Position numbers and translations under genes: made by a program. DNA of 16,011 bases from an uncultured Prevotella sp. (GTDB lineage: Bacteria > Bacteroidota > Bacteroidia > Bacteroidales > Bacteroidaceae), in assembly GCA_900553285.1 (NCBI GenBank), contig USCX01000021.1, positions 1 to 16,011 on the forward strand, given 5' to 3'. The first letter of the stretch is position 1. Every line of letters begins with the position of its first letter. Shown here one piece after another: positions 1 through 7,421 of the stretch. The notes under the pieces were generated by a model. It was not told where the DNA came from. It searched no databases and saw nothing but the letters and a program-made list of their open reading frames with translations.

Positions 1-380
1 CCGCCGAAGTAGAAAAATTCGCCCGCGAGGCCAAAGACCGCGGCGTCCGGGTCGTCATCGCCGGCGCCGGCATGGCCGCCGCCCTGCCGGGAGTCATCGC
101 GGCCGGCACGACGCTGCCCGTCATCGGCGTTCCCATCAAGGGCATGCTCGACGGGCTCGACGCCATGCTCTCCATCATCCAGATGCCGCCGGGCATCCCC
201 GTGGCCACAGTCGGCGTGAACGGCGCACAGAACGCGGCCATCCTGGCTGTCGAAATGCTGGCACTCGCTGACGAGGAACTGGCCGGACGCCTGACCGCCT
301 ACAAAGAAGGACTGAAAGAAAAAATCGTGAAGGCCAACGCCGAACTGAAAACCGTGAAATACGGCTTCAAGGTCGACTGA
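1..380 (+). CDS. purE: PurE, N5-carboxyaminoimidazole ribonucleotide mutase (5'-truncated by window edge)
   Basis: This is the C-terminal part of the class I PurE mutase, which converts N5-CAIR to CAIR in cytosolic purine synthesis. The reading frame is open from base 3, so the start lies outside the window. It shows the PurE core: a V-I-A-G-A-G segment followed by A-L-P-G, then TTLPVIGVPIKG, then the IIQMPPGIPVATVGV stretch and an N-A-A-I-L-A helix. Position for position, the usual GAGGAAHLPG reads GAGMAAALPG here, so the His of the more familiar sequence is Ala; from memory this is common among Bacteroidetes homologues, but I cannot confirm it. ispG starts 27 bases downstream on the same strand, so the two are probably cotranscribed. 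Family assignment is firm; the numbering and N-terminus cannot be given. Confidence 0.93.
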   Translation, partial: AEVEKFAREAKDRGVRVVIAGAGMAAALPGVIAAGTTLPVIGVPIKGMLDGLDAMLSIIQMPPGIPVATVGVNGAQNAAILAVEMLALADEELAGRLTAYKEGLKEKIVKANAELKTVKYGFKVD

Positions 381-407
381 AGGCGACCGGGATAAACGCA
401 TCTGCCT

Positions 408-2303
408 ATGTCACTTTTCAACTATCAGCCACGGACGTCGCACGAAGTGCGGATAGGCAACCGCCCCTTGGGAGGCAACCAGCCCCTCCGCCTGCAAAGC
501 ATGACTACGGCCGCCACGACGGACACCGAGGCCTGTGTGGCACAATGCAAACGCATCTTCGACGCGGGCGCCGACTACGTCCGCCTCACCACACAAGGCA
601 CCCGCGAGGCCGAAAACCTGCGCCAGATCCGCGACCGGCTGCGGGCCGAAGGATACGACCGGCCGCTGGTGGCCGACGTGCACTTCAATCCCAACGTAGC
701 TGACGTGGCGGCCGCCATAGTGGAGAAGGTGCGCATCAATCCGGGCAACTACGTCGACCCGGCACGCACGTTCAAGCACCTGGAATACACGGACGAAGAC
801 TATGCCGCCGAGCTCGAACGGCTCGAAACGCGGTTCCGCCGCCTGCTCGCCATCTGCCGCCAACACGGCACGGCACTGCGCATCGGCGTGAACCACGGCT
901 CGCTTTCCGACCGCATCATGAGCCGCTACGGCGACACCCCCGAAGGCATCGTCGAAAGCTGCATGGAATTCCTTCGCGTCTGTCAGCGCGACGGTTTCGC
1001 CGACGTAGTGGTCTCCATCAAAGCCAGCAACACCGTGGTGATGGTCCGTTCGGTCCGTCTCCTGTGCCACGCCATGCAAGAGGAGCACATGGATTTCCCG
1101 CTCCACCTCGGCGTGACGGAAGCCGGCGAGGGCGAAGACGGCCGCATACGCAGCGCCGCCGGCATCGGGGCACTCCTTGCCGACGGCATAGGCGACACGC
1201 TGCGGGTCTCGCTCAGCGAGGAACCCGAAAAGGAAGTTCCCGTGGCCTACAAACTGGCCGCATACGCCGTGCGCCGCGCCGGGCATGAATTCATCCCCGG
1301 CACGCCCGCACCGGCCTTCGACTACCTCCGTCCCGAACGCCGGCCGACCTGCCCCGTGCTGAACATCGGCGGCACGAACGCACCGGTCGTCATCAGCACC
1401 CGCCTGACCGGAAAACCTGTCGCCCTGACAGAAAATCCTGTCGGCGACTTAGGAAATCCTGTCACTCCGGGCGTCCGTCCGGACTATATATATTGTGGCA
1501 GCCAACTGCCCGACTGCGCCGACCGCGAAGACTGCCCCTACCTTGTCGACGCCACAGCGTGGGACGGAGAGGCAGACACCTATCCCGTCTTCACGCCCGA
1601 CACCCTCTGGGCGCTGTCCACAAATCCCGCAGCAGCCAAATTTCTTTTCCTGTCCTACCCCGCAATGAACGAGGAAGTAAGGGCATGTCTGCGTCACCAC
1701 CCCGAAGTGGTGGTCATCGCCCAGTCGGACCATGCCAACCGGATGGGCGAACTGCGGGCCCTCGTGCACGAATTATGGCGCGAGCAGCTGACCCATCCTG
1801 TCGTTGTTTTCCAACATTCCAGCCATCCGGCCGAAGAAACGGAAGACCTCATGCTCGAAGCAGCCGCTGAGACCGGAAACCTTGTCTTCGACGGACTTTT
1901 AGACGGCCTTATGCTCTTCAACATGACTCCGGCCGGGAAAAAAGAAATCGCTGCGGCGCAGCTGGACCACATAACCTTCGGCATCCTGCAAGCCACACGG
2001 GCCCGCACCACCCGTACGGAATACATCAGCTGCCCGGGATGCGGACGGACGCTCTACGACCTGCAAAAAACAGTGGCCCGCGTAAAAGCCGCTACCTCCC
2101 ACCTCGTCGGCCTGAAAATAGCCGTCATGGGCTGCATCGTCAACGGGCCGGGCAAAATGGCCGACGCCGACTACGGCTACGTCGGCGCCGCACGGGGCAA
2201 AGTAAGCCTCTACCGCGGCAAACAGTGCGTCGAACGCAACATTCCCGAAGACGAAGCCGTCGACCGCCTTCTCCGTCTCATCGAAACGGACGGACGGGGA
2301 TAA
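408..2303 (+). CDS. ispG: IspG, 4-hydroxy-3-methylbut-2-enyl diphosphate synthase, long three-domain type
   Basis: IspG (GcpE) reduces ME-cPP to HMBPP in the MEP isoprenoid pathway, using a [4Fe-4S] cluster. At 631 aa this is the long form, with an extra central domain between the N-terminal TIM barrel and the C-terminal cluster domain, as in plants, Chlamydia and Bacteroidetes. The barrel begins at VRIGNRPLGG and includes SMTTAATTDT and LRIGVNHGSLSDRIM. The cluster domain has C542-P-G-C545 and C576 in MGCIVNGPG. Seven residues after C576, where the family normally has its fourth ligand Glu (GPGE), this protein has K583 (codon AAA at 2154-2156). Residues 335-355 form three 7-residue repeats encoded by a 21-bp tandem repeat. 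The ATG at 408 follows purE closely and has no clear ribosome-binding site. Identity is certain; activity is open because of K583. Confidence 0.96.
   Translation: MSLFNYQPRTSHEVRIGNRPLGGNQPLRLQSMTTAATTDTEACVAQCKRIFDAGADYVRLTTQGTREAENLRQIRDRLRAEGYDRPLVADVHFNPNVADVAAAIVEKVRINPGNYVDPARTFKHLEYTDEDYAAELERLETRFRRLLAICRQHGTALRIGVNHGSLSDRIMSRYGDTPEGIVESCMEFLRVCQRDGFADVVVSIKASNTVVMVRSVRLLCHAMQEEHMDFPLHLGVTEAGEGEDGRIRSAAGIGALLADGIGDTLRVSLSEEPEKEVPVAYKLAAYAVRRAGHEFIPGTPAPAFDYLRPERRPTCPVLNIGGTNAPVVISTRLTGKPVALTENPVGDLGNPVTPGVRPDYIYCGSQLPDCADREDCPYLVDATAWDGEADTYPVFTPDTLWALSTNPAAAKFLFLSYPAMNEEVRACLRHHPEVVVIAQSDHANRMGELRALVHELWREQLTHPVVVFQHSSHPAEETEDLMLEAAAETGNLVFDGLLDGLMLFNMTPAGKKEIAAAQLDHITFGILQATRARTTRTEYISCPGCGRTLYDLQKTVARVKAATSHLVGLKIAVMGCIVNGPGKMADADYGYVGAARGKVSLYRGKQCVERNIPEDEAVDRLLRLIETDGRG
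1410..1472 (+). repeat. 21-bp tandem repeat (x3) inside ispG
   Basis: Three consecutive 21-base units (1410-1430, 1431-1451, 1452-1472) each begin with a purine-rich gaaaa/ggaaa followed by (t/c)CCTGTC. They encode the in-frame heptads GKPVALT, ENPVGDL and GNPVTPG in the central domain. The first unit and its upstream flank (1403-1435) match 13057-13089, in non-coding DNA, at 30 of 33 positions, including an identical 19-mer. Confidence 0.7.
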
Positions 2304-2335
2304 AGACACCTCATCACATTAATTCTTTCGCTACT

Positions 2336-3010
2336 TTGGTTTTACGCACCATAGACCTGCTTACCGGTATTGGCGGGATAAGGAAAGGAGTTGAGGAAGC
2401 CGCCCACGCGCGCGGCATGGAAACGAAATGCGTGTTCACTTCCGAAATCAAGCCAGCTGCCATCCAAATTCTCAAACAGAACCACCCGGATGAGGAAATC
2501 CACGGGGACATCACGCAAGTGCCCGCTTCAGCAATCCCCGACTTCGCCATGCTTCTGGCCGGCTTCCCCTGCCAGGCTTTCTCGGCGGCCGGAAAAAATC
2601 AGGCTTCACTGACACGCGTGGAACGCTCTTTTTTGAAGTGGAAAGGATAGTTTCAGAAAAACATCCCAAGGCTGTCCTGCTTGAAAACGTAGAGGGGCTC
2701 ATCAACCACGATATGAGCGACAAGACGAAAAAGATGGGCCACACGTTGGAGACCATGCTAACCCATCTGGACAAACTGGGCTACCAAGTGGAATGGGCAT
2801 ACCTTAACTCCCACTACTTCGGCGTCCGCAAGAAAAGAAACGTGTCTACATAGCCGGACACTGAAACAAAAACCAAAAGACGAGAAACGAAGCGGGGAGG
2901 TGCTCACAAAATTTAAGAAAGCCTATTCAGGCTTTTACCACAGGGAACTCAAAATTCCGCGCTGGTACGAAATAAAAGACAAATACGCAAAAGCGGAACA
3001 ACAGAAGTAA
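2336..3010 (+). pseudogene. Decayed C5-cytosine DNA methyltransferase (Dcm family)
   Basis: C5-cytosine methyltransferase motifs appear in order but in different frames. Motif I (DLLTGIGGIRKG) and motif IV (GFPCQAFS, 2561-2584, catalytic Cys) are in one frame. The ENV motif VI (2683-2691) is in the next, after a lost G at about 2602. Motif VIII (PQEKKRVYIAGH, 2826-2861) is in a third frame after a lost C at about 2826. A further lost C at about 2861 would restore an open frame running to TAA at 3008. The target-recognition region and motifs IX-X are not found; instead about 49 Lys-rich residues follow, containing YHRELKIPRWYE, which I do not recognise. The first plausible start is TTG 2336, just after ispG; no ATG precedes motif I in frame. 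No restriction partner is visible. It is a pseudogene as written, unless the frameshifts are sequencing errors. Confidence 0.85.
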
Positions 3011-3021
3011 AGTTGCTCCGC
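2993..3021 (-). terminator. Probable terminator of the rhomboid-nadA cluster
   Basis: Arms 2993-3002 and 3012-3021 pair over 10 bases with a 9-base loop. On the minus strand all ten pair (one G-U) and are followed by TTTTGCG; on the plus strand one A-C mismatch remains. It lies about 30 bases past the nadA stop and overlaps the end of the methyltransferase remnant. Confidence 0.55.
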
Positions 3022-3050
3022 TCACAAGGTTTATCCATTTTTTTAAAGCC

Positions 3051-3995
3051 TCACTTGCTCATTTCGAGCATACGCTGGATGGGCCGGATGGCCTTTTCGG
3101 CAATATCGGCAGGTACGTGGATTTCGGGTTGTCCGTCGCGAAGACAGGCGTAAACCTTTTCGAGCGTGTTGAGACGCATGTAACTACACTCGTTGCAGGC
3201 ACAACCGGGCTCGTCGGGCGGGACAGGAATGAAAGTCTTGGCTGGACATTTCTTTTTCATTTCGTGAAGAATGCCGCTCTCCGTCGCCACAAGGAACGTC
3301 CGCTCCGGACTTTCGACGGCATACTTCAACAGAGCCGCCGTCGAGCCGACCACGTCGGCCAGTTTCAACACCGCGCCGCGACATTCGGGGTGAGCAAGGA
3401 TTTTAGCGTCGGGATATTGCTCTTTGAGCGCCGCGATTTTCTCGACCGAAAAGCGTTCATGAACATGGCACGCCCCGTCCCAAAGGAGCATGTGCCGGCC
3501 TGTAATGGCGTTGATATACGACCCGAGATTCCGGTCAGGGCCAAAGATGATTTTCTCGTTTTCAGGAAAACTCTCGACAATCTGGCGGGCATTGCTTGAA
3601 GTGACCACCACGTCCGTAACCGCCTTTGTCGCGGCCGAAGTATTGACATACGAAATCACCGTGTAGCCGGGATGGGCCTTTACGAAGCGGGCAAATTCCC
3701 CGGCGGGGCAACTCTCGGCCAGCGAGCAGGTAGCGGCCGCATCGGGAACGAGCACAGTCTTGTCGGGACAGAGTATCTTACATGTCTCGCCCATGAAATG
3801 GACACCGCACATCACGATGATGTCGGCCGTCGTAGCGGCCGCCTTTTGGGCCAGTGCCAACGAATCGCCGACGAAATCGGCAATATCCTGCACGTCGCCC
3901 TCTGTATAATAATGCGCCAAGAGCACAGCGTTCTTTGCACTGGCCAACTCACGGATAGCCTTTTTCAATTCTTCTTTTGACTGCGTATGATTCAT
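3051..3995 (-). CDS. nadA: NadA, quinolinate synthase
   Basis: NadA condenses iminoaspartate with dihydroxyacetone phosphate to quinolinate in cytosolic NAD synthesis, using an oxygen-sensitive [4Fe-4S] cluster. At 314 aa it is a normal-length NadA. Visible motifs are LLAHYY (28-30), GVHFMGETCKIL, C90 in ATCSLAESC, SYVNTSA (115-121), C176 in GACHVHERF, AHPEC (201-205) and the cluster C265-x-C267-x-x-C270 followed by SYM. By analogy with characterised NadA proteins, the cluster ligands should be C90, C176 and one Cys of the last group, most likely C270. It is the last gene of its cluster; only 9 bases separate it from the threonine dehydratase. No nadB or nadC is in the window, so the rest of the de novo NAD pathway must lie elsewhere. 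Confidence 0.96.
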   Translation of the reverse strand: MNHTQSKEELKKAIRELASAKNAVLLAHYYTEGDVQDIADFVGDSLALAQKAAATTADIIVMCGVHFMGETCKILCPDKTVLVPDAAATCSLAESCPAGEFARFVKAHPGYTVISYVNTSAATKAVTDVVVTSSNARQIVESFPENEKIIFGPDRNLGSYINAITGRHMLLWDGACHVHERFSVEKIAALKEQYPDAKILAHPECRGAVLKLADVVGSTAALLKYAVESPERTFLVATESGILHEMKKKCPAKTFIPVPPDEPGCACNECSYMRLNTLEKVYACLRDGQPEIHVPADIAEKAIRPIQRMLEMSK

Positions 3996-4004
3996 TGTCG
4001 TGTC

Positions 4005-5207
4005 TTATTTTTCTTGTATGATGTAGTAACCGGCATCTTCAATGCCGCGATGGATTTCAGAGATGTGGTCCGCGTTCCGCGTTTCGAGAACGATGCGCAA
4101 ATTGCAGGAGTTCACGTCAGGGCTCTCGCCGTTACGTTCGTGATGAACAGAGATGATATTGGCGCCAAAACGGACTATGACCGAACAAAGACCGAGCAAA
4201 GACCCCGGTCGGTCGGGCATTTCGATTAACATCTCTGTGGTACGTCCGCCTTTCATGAGCCCCCGGTTGATAACCCGGCTGAGAATCGTCACGTCGATAT
4301 TGCCACCACTCACAATGCAGCAGACATGTTTTCCTGCCAGTTCGACTTTGTTGAACATAGCGGCTGCCACGCTCACCGCCCCGGCTCCCTCGGCGATGAG
4401 TTTGTGGTGTTCGATAAGTGCAAGGATGGCGGCGCATATTTCGTCCTCGCTGACCGTGACGATTTCATCGACGTACTGCTGGCAGAGGGAAAAGGTGTTT
4501 TTTCCGGGTTCTTTGACAGCAATTCCGTCCGCTATGGTCAGCACGGACGGCAGGCACTCAATCTGATTGTGTCCGATGCTGGTCACCATGCTCGCCGCCC
4601 CTTCGGCCTGCACACCGACGACACGCACATCGGGCTTCAAACTCTTGACGGCAAAGGCGACGCCGGCAGCAAGCCCGCCGCCGCCGATCGGCACAATCAC
4701 CACGTCAAGATTAGGCAAGTCGTTGAGGATTTCCATCCCCACTGAGCCTTGTCCCGCGATGACTAACTCGTCGTCGAACGGATGGATGAACGTCATGCCG
4801 CGCTCTTCGTTGATTTCAAGCGCCCGGCGGTAAGCGTCGTCGTAAACTCCGTCGACCAGACAAATGTCGGCCCCAAGTTCGCGCGTGGCCTCGACTTTGC
4901 TAATAGGCGCTCCGGCGGGCATGCAGATCAGCGCCGGGATGCCATAACGACGGGCGGCCAAAGCGACACCCTGCGCATGATTTCCGGCCGAACAGGCGAT
5001 AACACCCCGCTGCTTTTCCTCCGTGGTGAGCTGCGAAATCTTAAAACCGGCGCCCCGCACCTTGAAAGAACCTGTCACTTGGAGATTTTCAGGTTTCAGG
5101 TAGACATCGCAAAGCGGGTTTATCTTGTCTGTGTGTATCAGGCCCGTAGGGCGGATTACGTCGGCGAGCACCGTCGTAGCCTTGTAGATGGTATCGAGTG
5201 TCAGCAT
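4005..5207 (-). CDS. ilvA: Threonine ammonia-lyase (PLP-dependent), single ACT domain
   Basis: This fold-type II PLP enzyme deaminates threonine (and probably serine) to the 2-oxoacid. The 400-aa length and single C-terminal ACT domain match the short IlvA/TdcB-like form rather than the ~510-aa E. coli IlvA. The PLP lysine is K49 in GSFKVRGAG; SAGNHAQG (73-80) and GGGGLAAG (175-182) should bind substrate carboxylate and PLP phosphate; SGGN is at 300-303. The ACT domain begins about residue 325 (EMLIEMPDRPGSLLGL), suggesting amino-acid control of activity. Whether it serves isoleucine synthesis or catabolism cannot be told from sequence, so the symbol is by family only. AAAGGGA lies just upstream of the ATG, unusually like a Shine-Dalgarno for this phylum. 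It starts 22 bases after the preceding stop. Confidence 0.93.
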   Translation of the reverse strand: MLTLDTIYKATTVLADVIRPTGLIHTDKINPLCDVYLKPENLQVTGSFKVRGAGFKISQLTTEEKQRGVIACSAGNHAQGVALAARRYGIPALICMPAGAPISKVEATRELGADICLVDGVYDDAYRRALEINEERGMTFIHPFDDELVIAGQGSVGMEILNDLPNLDVVIVPIGGGGLAAGVAFAVKSLKPDVRVVGVQAEGAASMVTSIGHNQIECLPSVLTIADGIAVKEPGKNTFSLCQQYVDEIVTVSEDEICAAILALIEHHKLIAEGAGAVSVAAAMFNKVELAGKHVCCIVSGGNIDVTILSRVINRGLMKGGRTTEMLIEMPDRPGSLLGLCSVIVRFGANIISVHHERNGESPDVNSCNLRIVLETRNADHISEIHRGIEDAGYYIIQEK

Positions 5208-5229
5208 AGTCCCTTTTCTTTACAGTCGT

Positions 5230-6339
5230 TTATTTCTTTGTTTCTTTACGTTTGAAATTACAATAGAGCGGATAGTGGTCAGAAACCACGATATTCTTAT
5301 CCACATGGGCGCCATAAGGACGCAAGTCAGACGAACAAAACATATTGTCGATGCGGACAAAAATGGCATCGCGGTTGAACGAACGCCCGACGCCAAAGCC
5401 GGTAGCAACGTATGCATCGGTAAAACCTTCTGACATACGATGACGGCTGTACGATATGGGCGTATCGTTGAAGTCACCGCAGATTATCACCGACCGGCCA
5501 CGACGGTGAACCGCAATATACCTGGCCACCGAATCGGCCTGGTGGGCGCGGATGACGGCTGCGTCGGTCACTTTCTTCAACAATTGGCGGAGACCGGATT
5601 TCACGGGAGCCGTTTCCGGGTCTTTCACTATCTTTTTATACATATCCCGGTCTTCCGGATTCAATTTGTTCGACGCAAAATGATTGTTCACGACAAGTAA
5701 GGTGTCGTTGTGCTGCCACAGGATTTCATAGGCCACCGACGCATTGAACCCCACGCTGTACACCAGTTTCTTACGTAAGATGGGGTATTTCGAAAAGCAG
5801 CCCAGGTTGTTGTTGAAATTGAGGTTCGTGGTATCCCGGTAAGGATAGGATTGGCTAAGCAAGGGAGTGATGTATTTATCCCAGTCGGTGGGCGTGGTAT
5901 GCCCTTCCTGGAAACAAATAATGTCGGCTCCGGATTTCCGCATGTAGTCGGCCACTACGTTACGGTCCTGCTCATTGCGGGCGGAATTGCCGAAACGATA
6001 TGTGTTGTAAGTGAGCACGCGCAGGCTGTGGCGGGGAGGAGGAGAAGGCAGGTTGACAGGTACGTAGCGACGGATGCTCATCACGCACGTCAGCAAGCCT
6101 AAAAAAGAAATCCATGCGGTGCGGCGGGCAAAAAGCAAGGCCGTCACCATTAGGAAAGCCGTGCCCGCAAGCAAGACAGGAAAAGCCAACCCGAACACAC
6201 TGGCGTAGCGGAATGCCACTGGCGACACGTACTGTGAGGCGGCGGACATCCATAGCCCCACGACGGAACACCATTGCGCTCCAATCATCAGCCGGGCAAA
6301 CAGCCCCTGAGAATGGCGAGTAGGCTTACGGGCTGGCAC
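5230..6339 (-). CDS. Membrane-anchored endonuclease/exonuclease/phosphatase-fold protein
   Basis: The 369-aa protein has an N-terminal membrane part with about three hydrophobic segments (roughly 13-38, 44-70 and 74-90), then an EEP (DNase I-like) domain from residue 105. Catalytic-fold landmarks are all present: N112 in LTYNTYRFG, E145 in CFQEGH, H220 in VVNNHFASN, D289 and N291 in CGDFNDTP, D331 in RIDNMF, and D354-H355 in VSDHYPLY. This argues for an active Mg-dependent phosphodiesterase or phosphatase; the substrate (nucleic acid, phospholipid, sugar phosphate) is unknown. I chose the GTG at 6339, which follows the rhomboid stop by 14 bases; the next in-frame ATG (residue 19) would cut into the first membrane segment. 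Its place between rhomboid and ilvA fits cotranscription, but I infer no shared function with ilvA/nadA. Confidence 0.85.
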   Translation of the reverse strand: MPARKPTRHSQGLFARLMIGAQWCSVVGLWMSAASQYVSPVAFRYASVFGLAFPVLLAGTAFLMVTALLFARRTAWISFLGLLTCVMSIRRYVPVNLPSPPPRHSLRVLTYNTYRFGNSARNEQDRNVVADYMRKSGADIICFQEGHTTPTDWDKYITPLLSQSYPYRDTTNLNFNNNLGCFSKYPILRKKLVYSVGFNASVAYEILWQHNDTLLVVNNHFASNKLNPEDRDMYKKIVKDPETAPVKSGLRQLLKKVTDAAVIRAHQADSVARYIAVHRRGRSVIICGDFNDTPISYSRHRMSEGFTDAYVATGFGVGRSFNRDAIFVRIDNMFCSSDLRPYGAHVDKNIVVSDHYPLYCNFKRKETKK

Positions 6340-6353
6340 GAAAAGCTAAGTTA

Positions 6354-7298
6354 TTATTTATTACTGTAATCAAAGAGTTCTTTCTTCTCCTGCGCGGTCA
6401 GGCTGTCGTAGCCCGAGCGCTTCACCTTGTCAAGGATGTGGTCTATGCGTTCCTCGCGGGCTTTTTTGCGGGCGTTGTAATCGTAGTCCGCTCCCCGGTC
6501 CTTAAATCCGCGCGACGGCCTATGGCGACGGAAGCGGCTGAACAGCCCCCTCATGCGCAGGTGGAAATCTTCAAAATGCGACTTTTTCTGACGGGGCGGC
6601 TTGTAATTTTCCCAACCGGTGAACCCGCCGCGCCGCGGACCCTGGTGATGGCGCCAGTAAAGGATGAGCAACCAACCGAAAAGCAGTCCGCCCAGATGGG
6701 CGAAGTGGGCAATATGCCCGCCGCCCGAAGTGAAGGCCGAAAACAGCTCGATGGCCGCATAACCTATGACGAAGTATTTTGCTTTCAGGGGGATAGGAGG
6801 AATGAGAAGCATAATCCGCTCGTTGGGAAACGTCATGCCGAAAGCCAACAGCACGCCGTAGCAGGCTCCCGAGGCGCCGATGGTGGTCCACGTGTTGAGA
6901 TACATGTCCATCGGTATAGAATATCCGCCGAGGTCTACCATATCGTAAGCGGCCATGCCCTCAATGCCGTACTGGCCGAACTGAAAGAGTTCCTGCATCA
7001 GTCCTGCGCCGATGCCGCAGACGAAATAATAAAGCAGAAAGCGCTTCGGCCCGAACACTTGCTCTATGATGCGGCCAAACATCCACAGCGAGAACATGTT
7101 GAAGAAGAGATGGAAAAAACCACCGTGCAGGAACATGTACGTCACGAGCTGCCAGACCTTGAAGTCATTGGCCAACACAAAATGGAGACCCAGCATGTGA
7201 GCCAAGTCAAGGCCATAGCGTTCGAAAACAAGTTGAGCCAGAAAAACGATGACGTTGATAATAATCAAGTTCTTGGTGATAGGGGGCATTTGATTCAT
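6354..7298 (-). CDS. Rhomboid-family intramembrane serine protease
   Basis: A 314-aa rhomboid protease. The catalytic Ser is S143 in GASGACYG and the catalytic His is H201 in AHFAHLGGLLFG; the H63-x-x-x-N67 element of the oxyanion region is in HLFFNMFSLW. All core residues are present, so it should be active in the inner membrane. After the last membrane helix (about 204-214) comes a basic cytoplasmic tail of about 100 residues ending in a conserved-looking helix RIDHILDKVKRSGYDSLTAQ, which I recall from other Bacteroidetes rhomboids. The frame is open upstream to an ATG at 7496, but a -7 promoter box lies between, at 7321-7328, and the rhomboid N-terminus fits MNQMPPITKN, so I start at 7298. 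It is the first gene of the cluster that runs to nadA; its substrate is unknown. Confidence 0.9.
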   Translation of the reverse strand: MNQMPPITKNLIIINVIVFLAQLVFERYGLDLAHMLGLHFVLANDFKVWQLVTYMFLHGGFFHLFFNMFSLWMFGRIIEQVFGPKRFLLYYFVCGIGAGLMQELFQFGQYGIEGMAAYDMVDLGGYSIPMDMYLNTWTTIGASGACYGVLLAFGMTFPNERIMLLIPPIPLKAKYFVIGYAAIELFSAFTSGGGHIAHFAHLGGLLFGWLLILYWRHHQGPRRGGFTGWENYKPPRQKKSHFEDFHLRMRGLFSRFRRHRPSRGFKDRGADYDYNARKKAREERIDHILDKVKRSGYDSLTAQEKKELFDYSNK

Positions 7299-7320
7299 AG
7301 ACTGTTCTTTCTGTTGGCGA

Positions 7321-7328
7321 CAAAGGTA
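7321..7328 (-). promoter_or_regulatory. Bacteroidetes -7 promoter box for the rhomboid cluster
   Basis: Read on the minus strand this is TACCTTTG, a perfect match to TAnnTTTG, the -7 element of the Bacteroidetes primary sigma factor. It lies 22 bases upstream of the rhomboid ATG. I see no clear -33 TTTG. Confidence 0.7.
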
Positions 7329-7421
7329 GTAATTTTTCGGCAGTAGCCGCGTAGCGGACTGCCTCTTATCCGACACGAAAGCCGACTTTCGGAATCCTTC
7401 CGCCCGGACAAACGAAAAACC

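Noticed and set aside
411..1286. Long open frame antisense to ispG
   Set aside because: It is a product of the high-GC codon use of ispG; its translation is rich in Ala, His, Val and Gly without domain features.
2331..2340. TACTTTGG before the methyltransferase remnant as a -7 promoter box
   Set aside because: It is one base short of TAnnTTTG and overlaps the likely TTG start codon, so it is not supportable as a promoter.
2993..3021. Hairpin as a terminator for the plus-strand methyltransferase remnant
   Set aside because: On the plus strand the stem has an A-C mismatch and is followed by CTCACAAGG rather than T; the minus-strand reading fits better.
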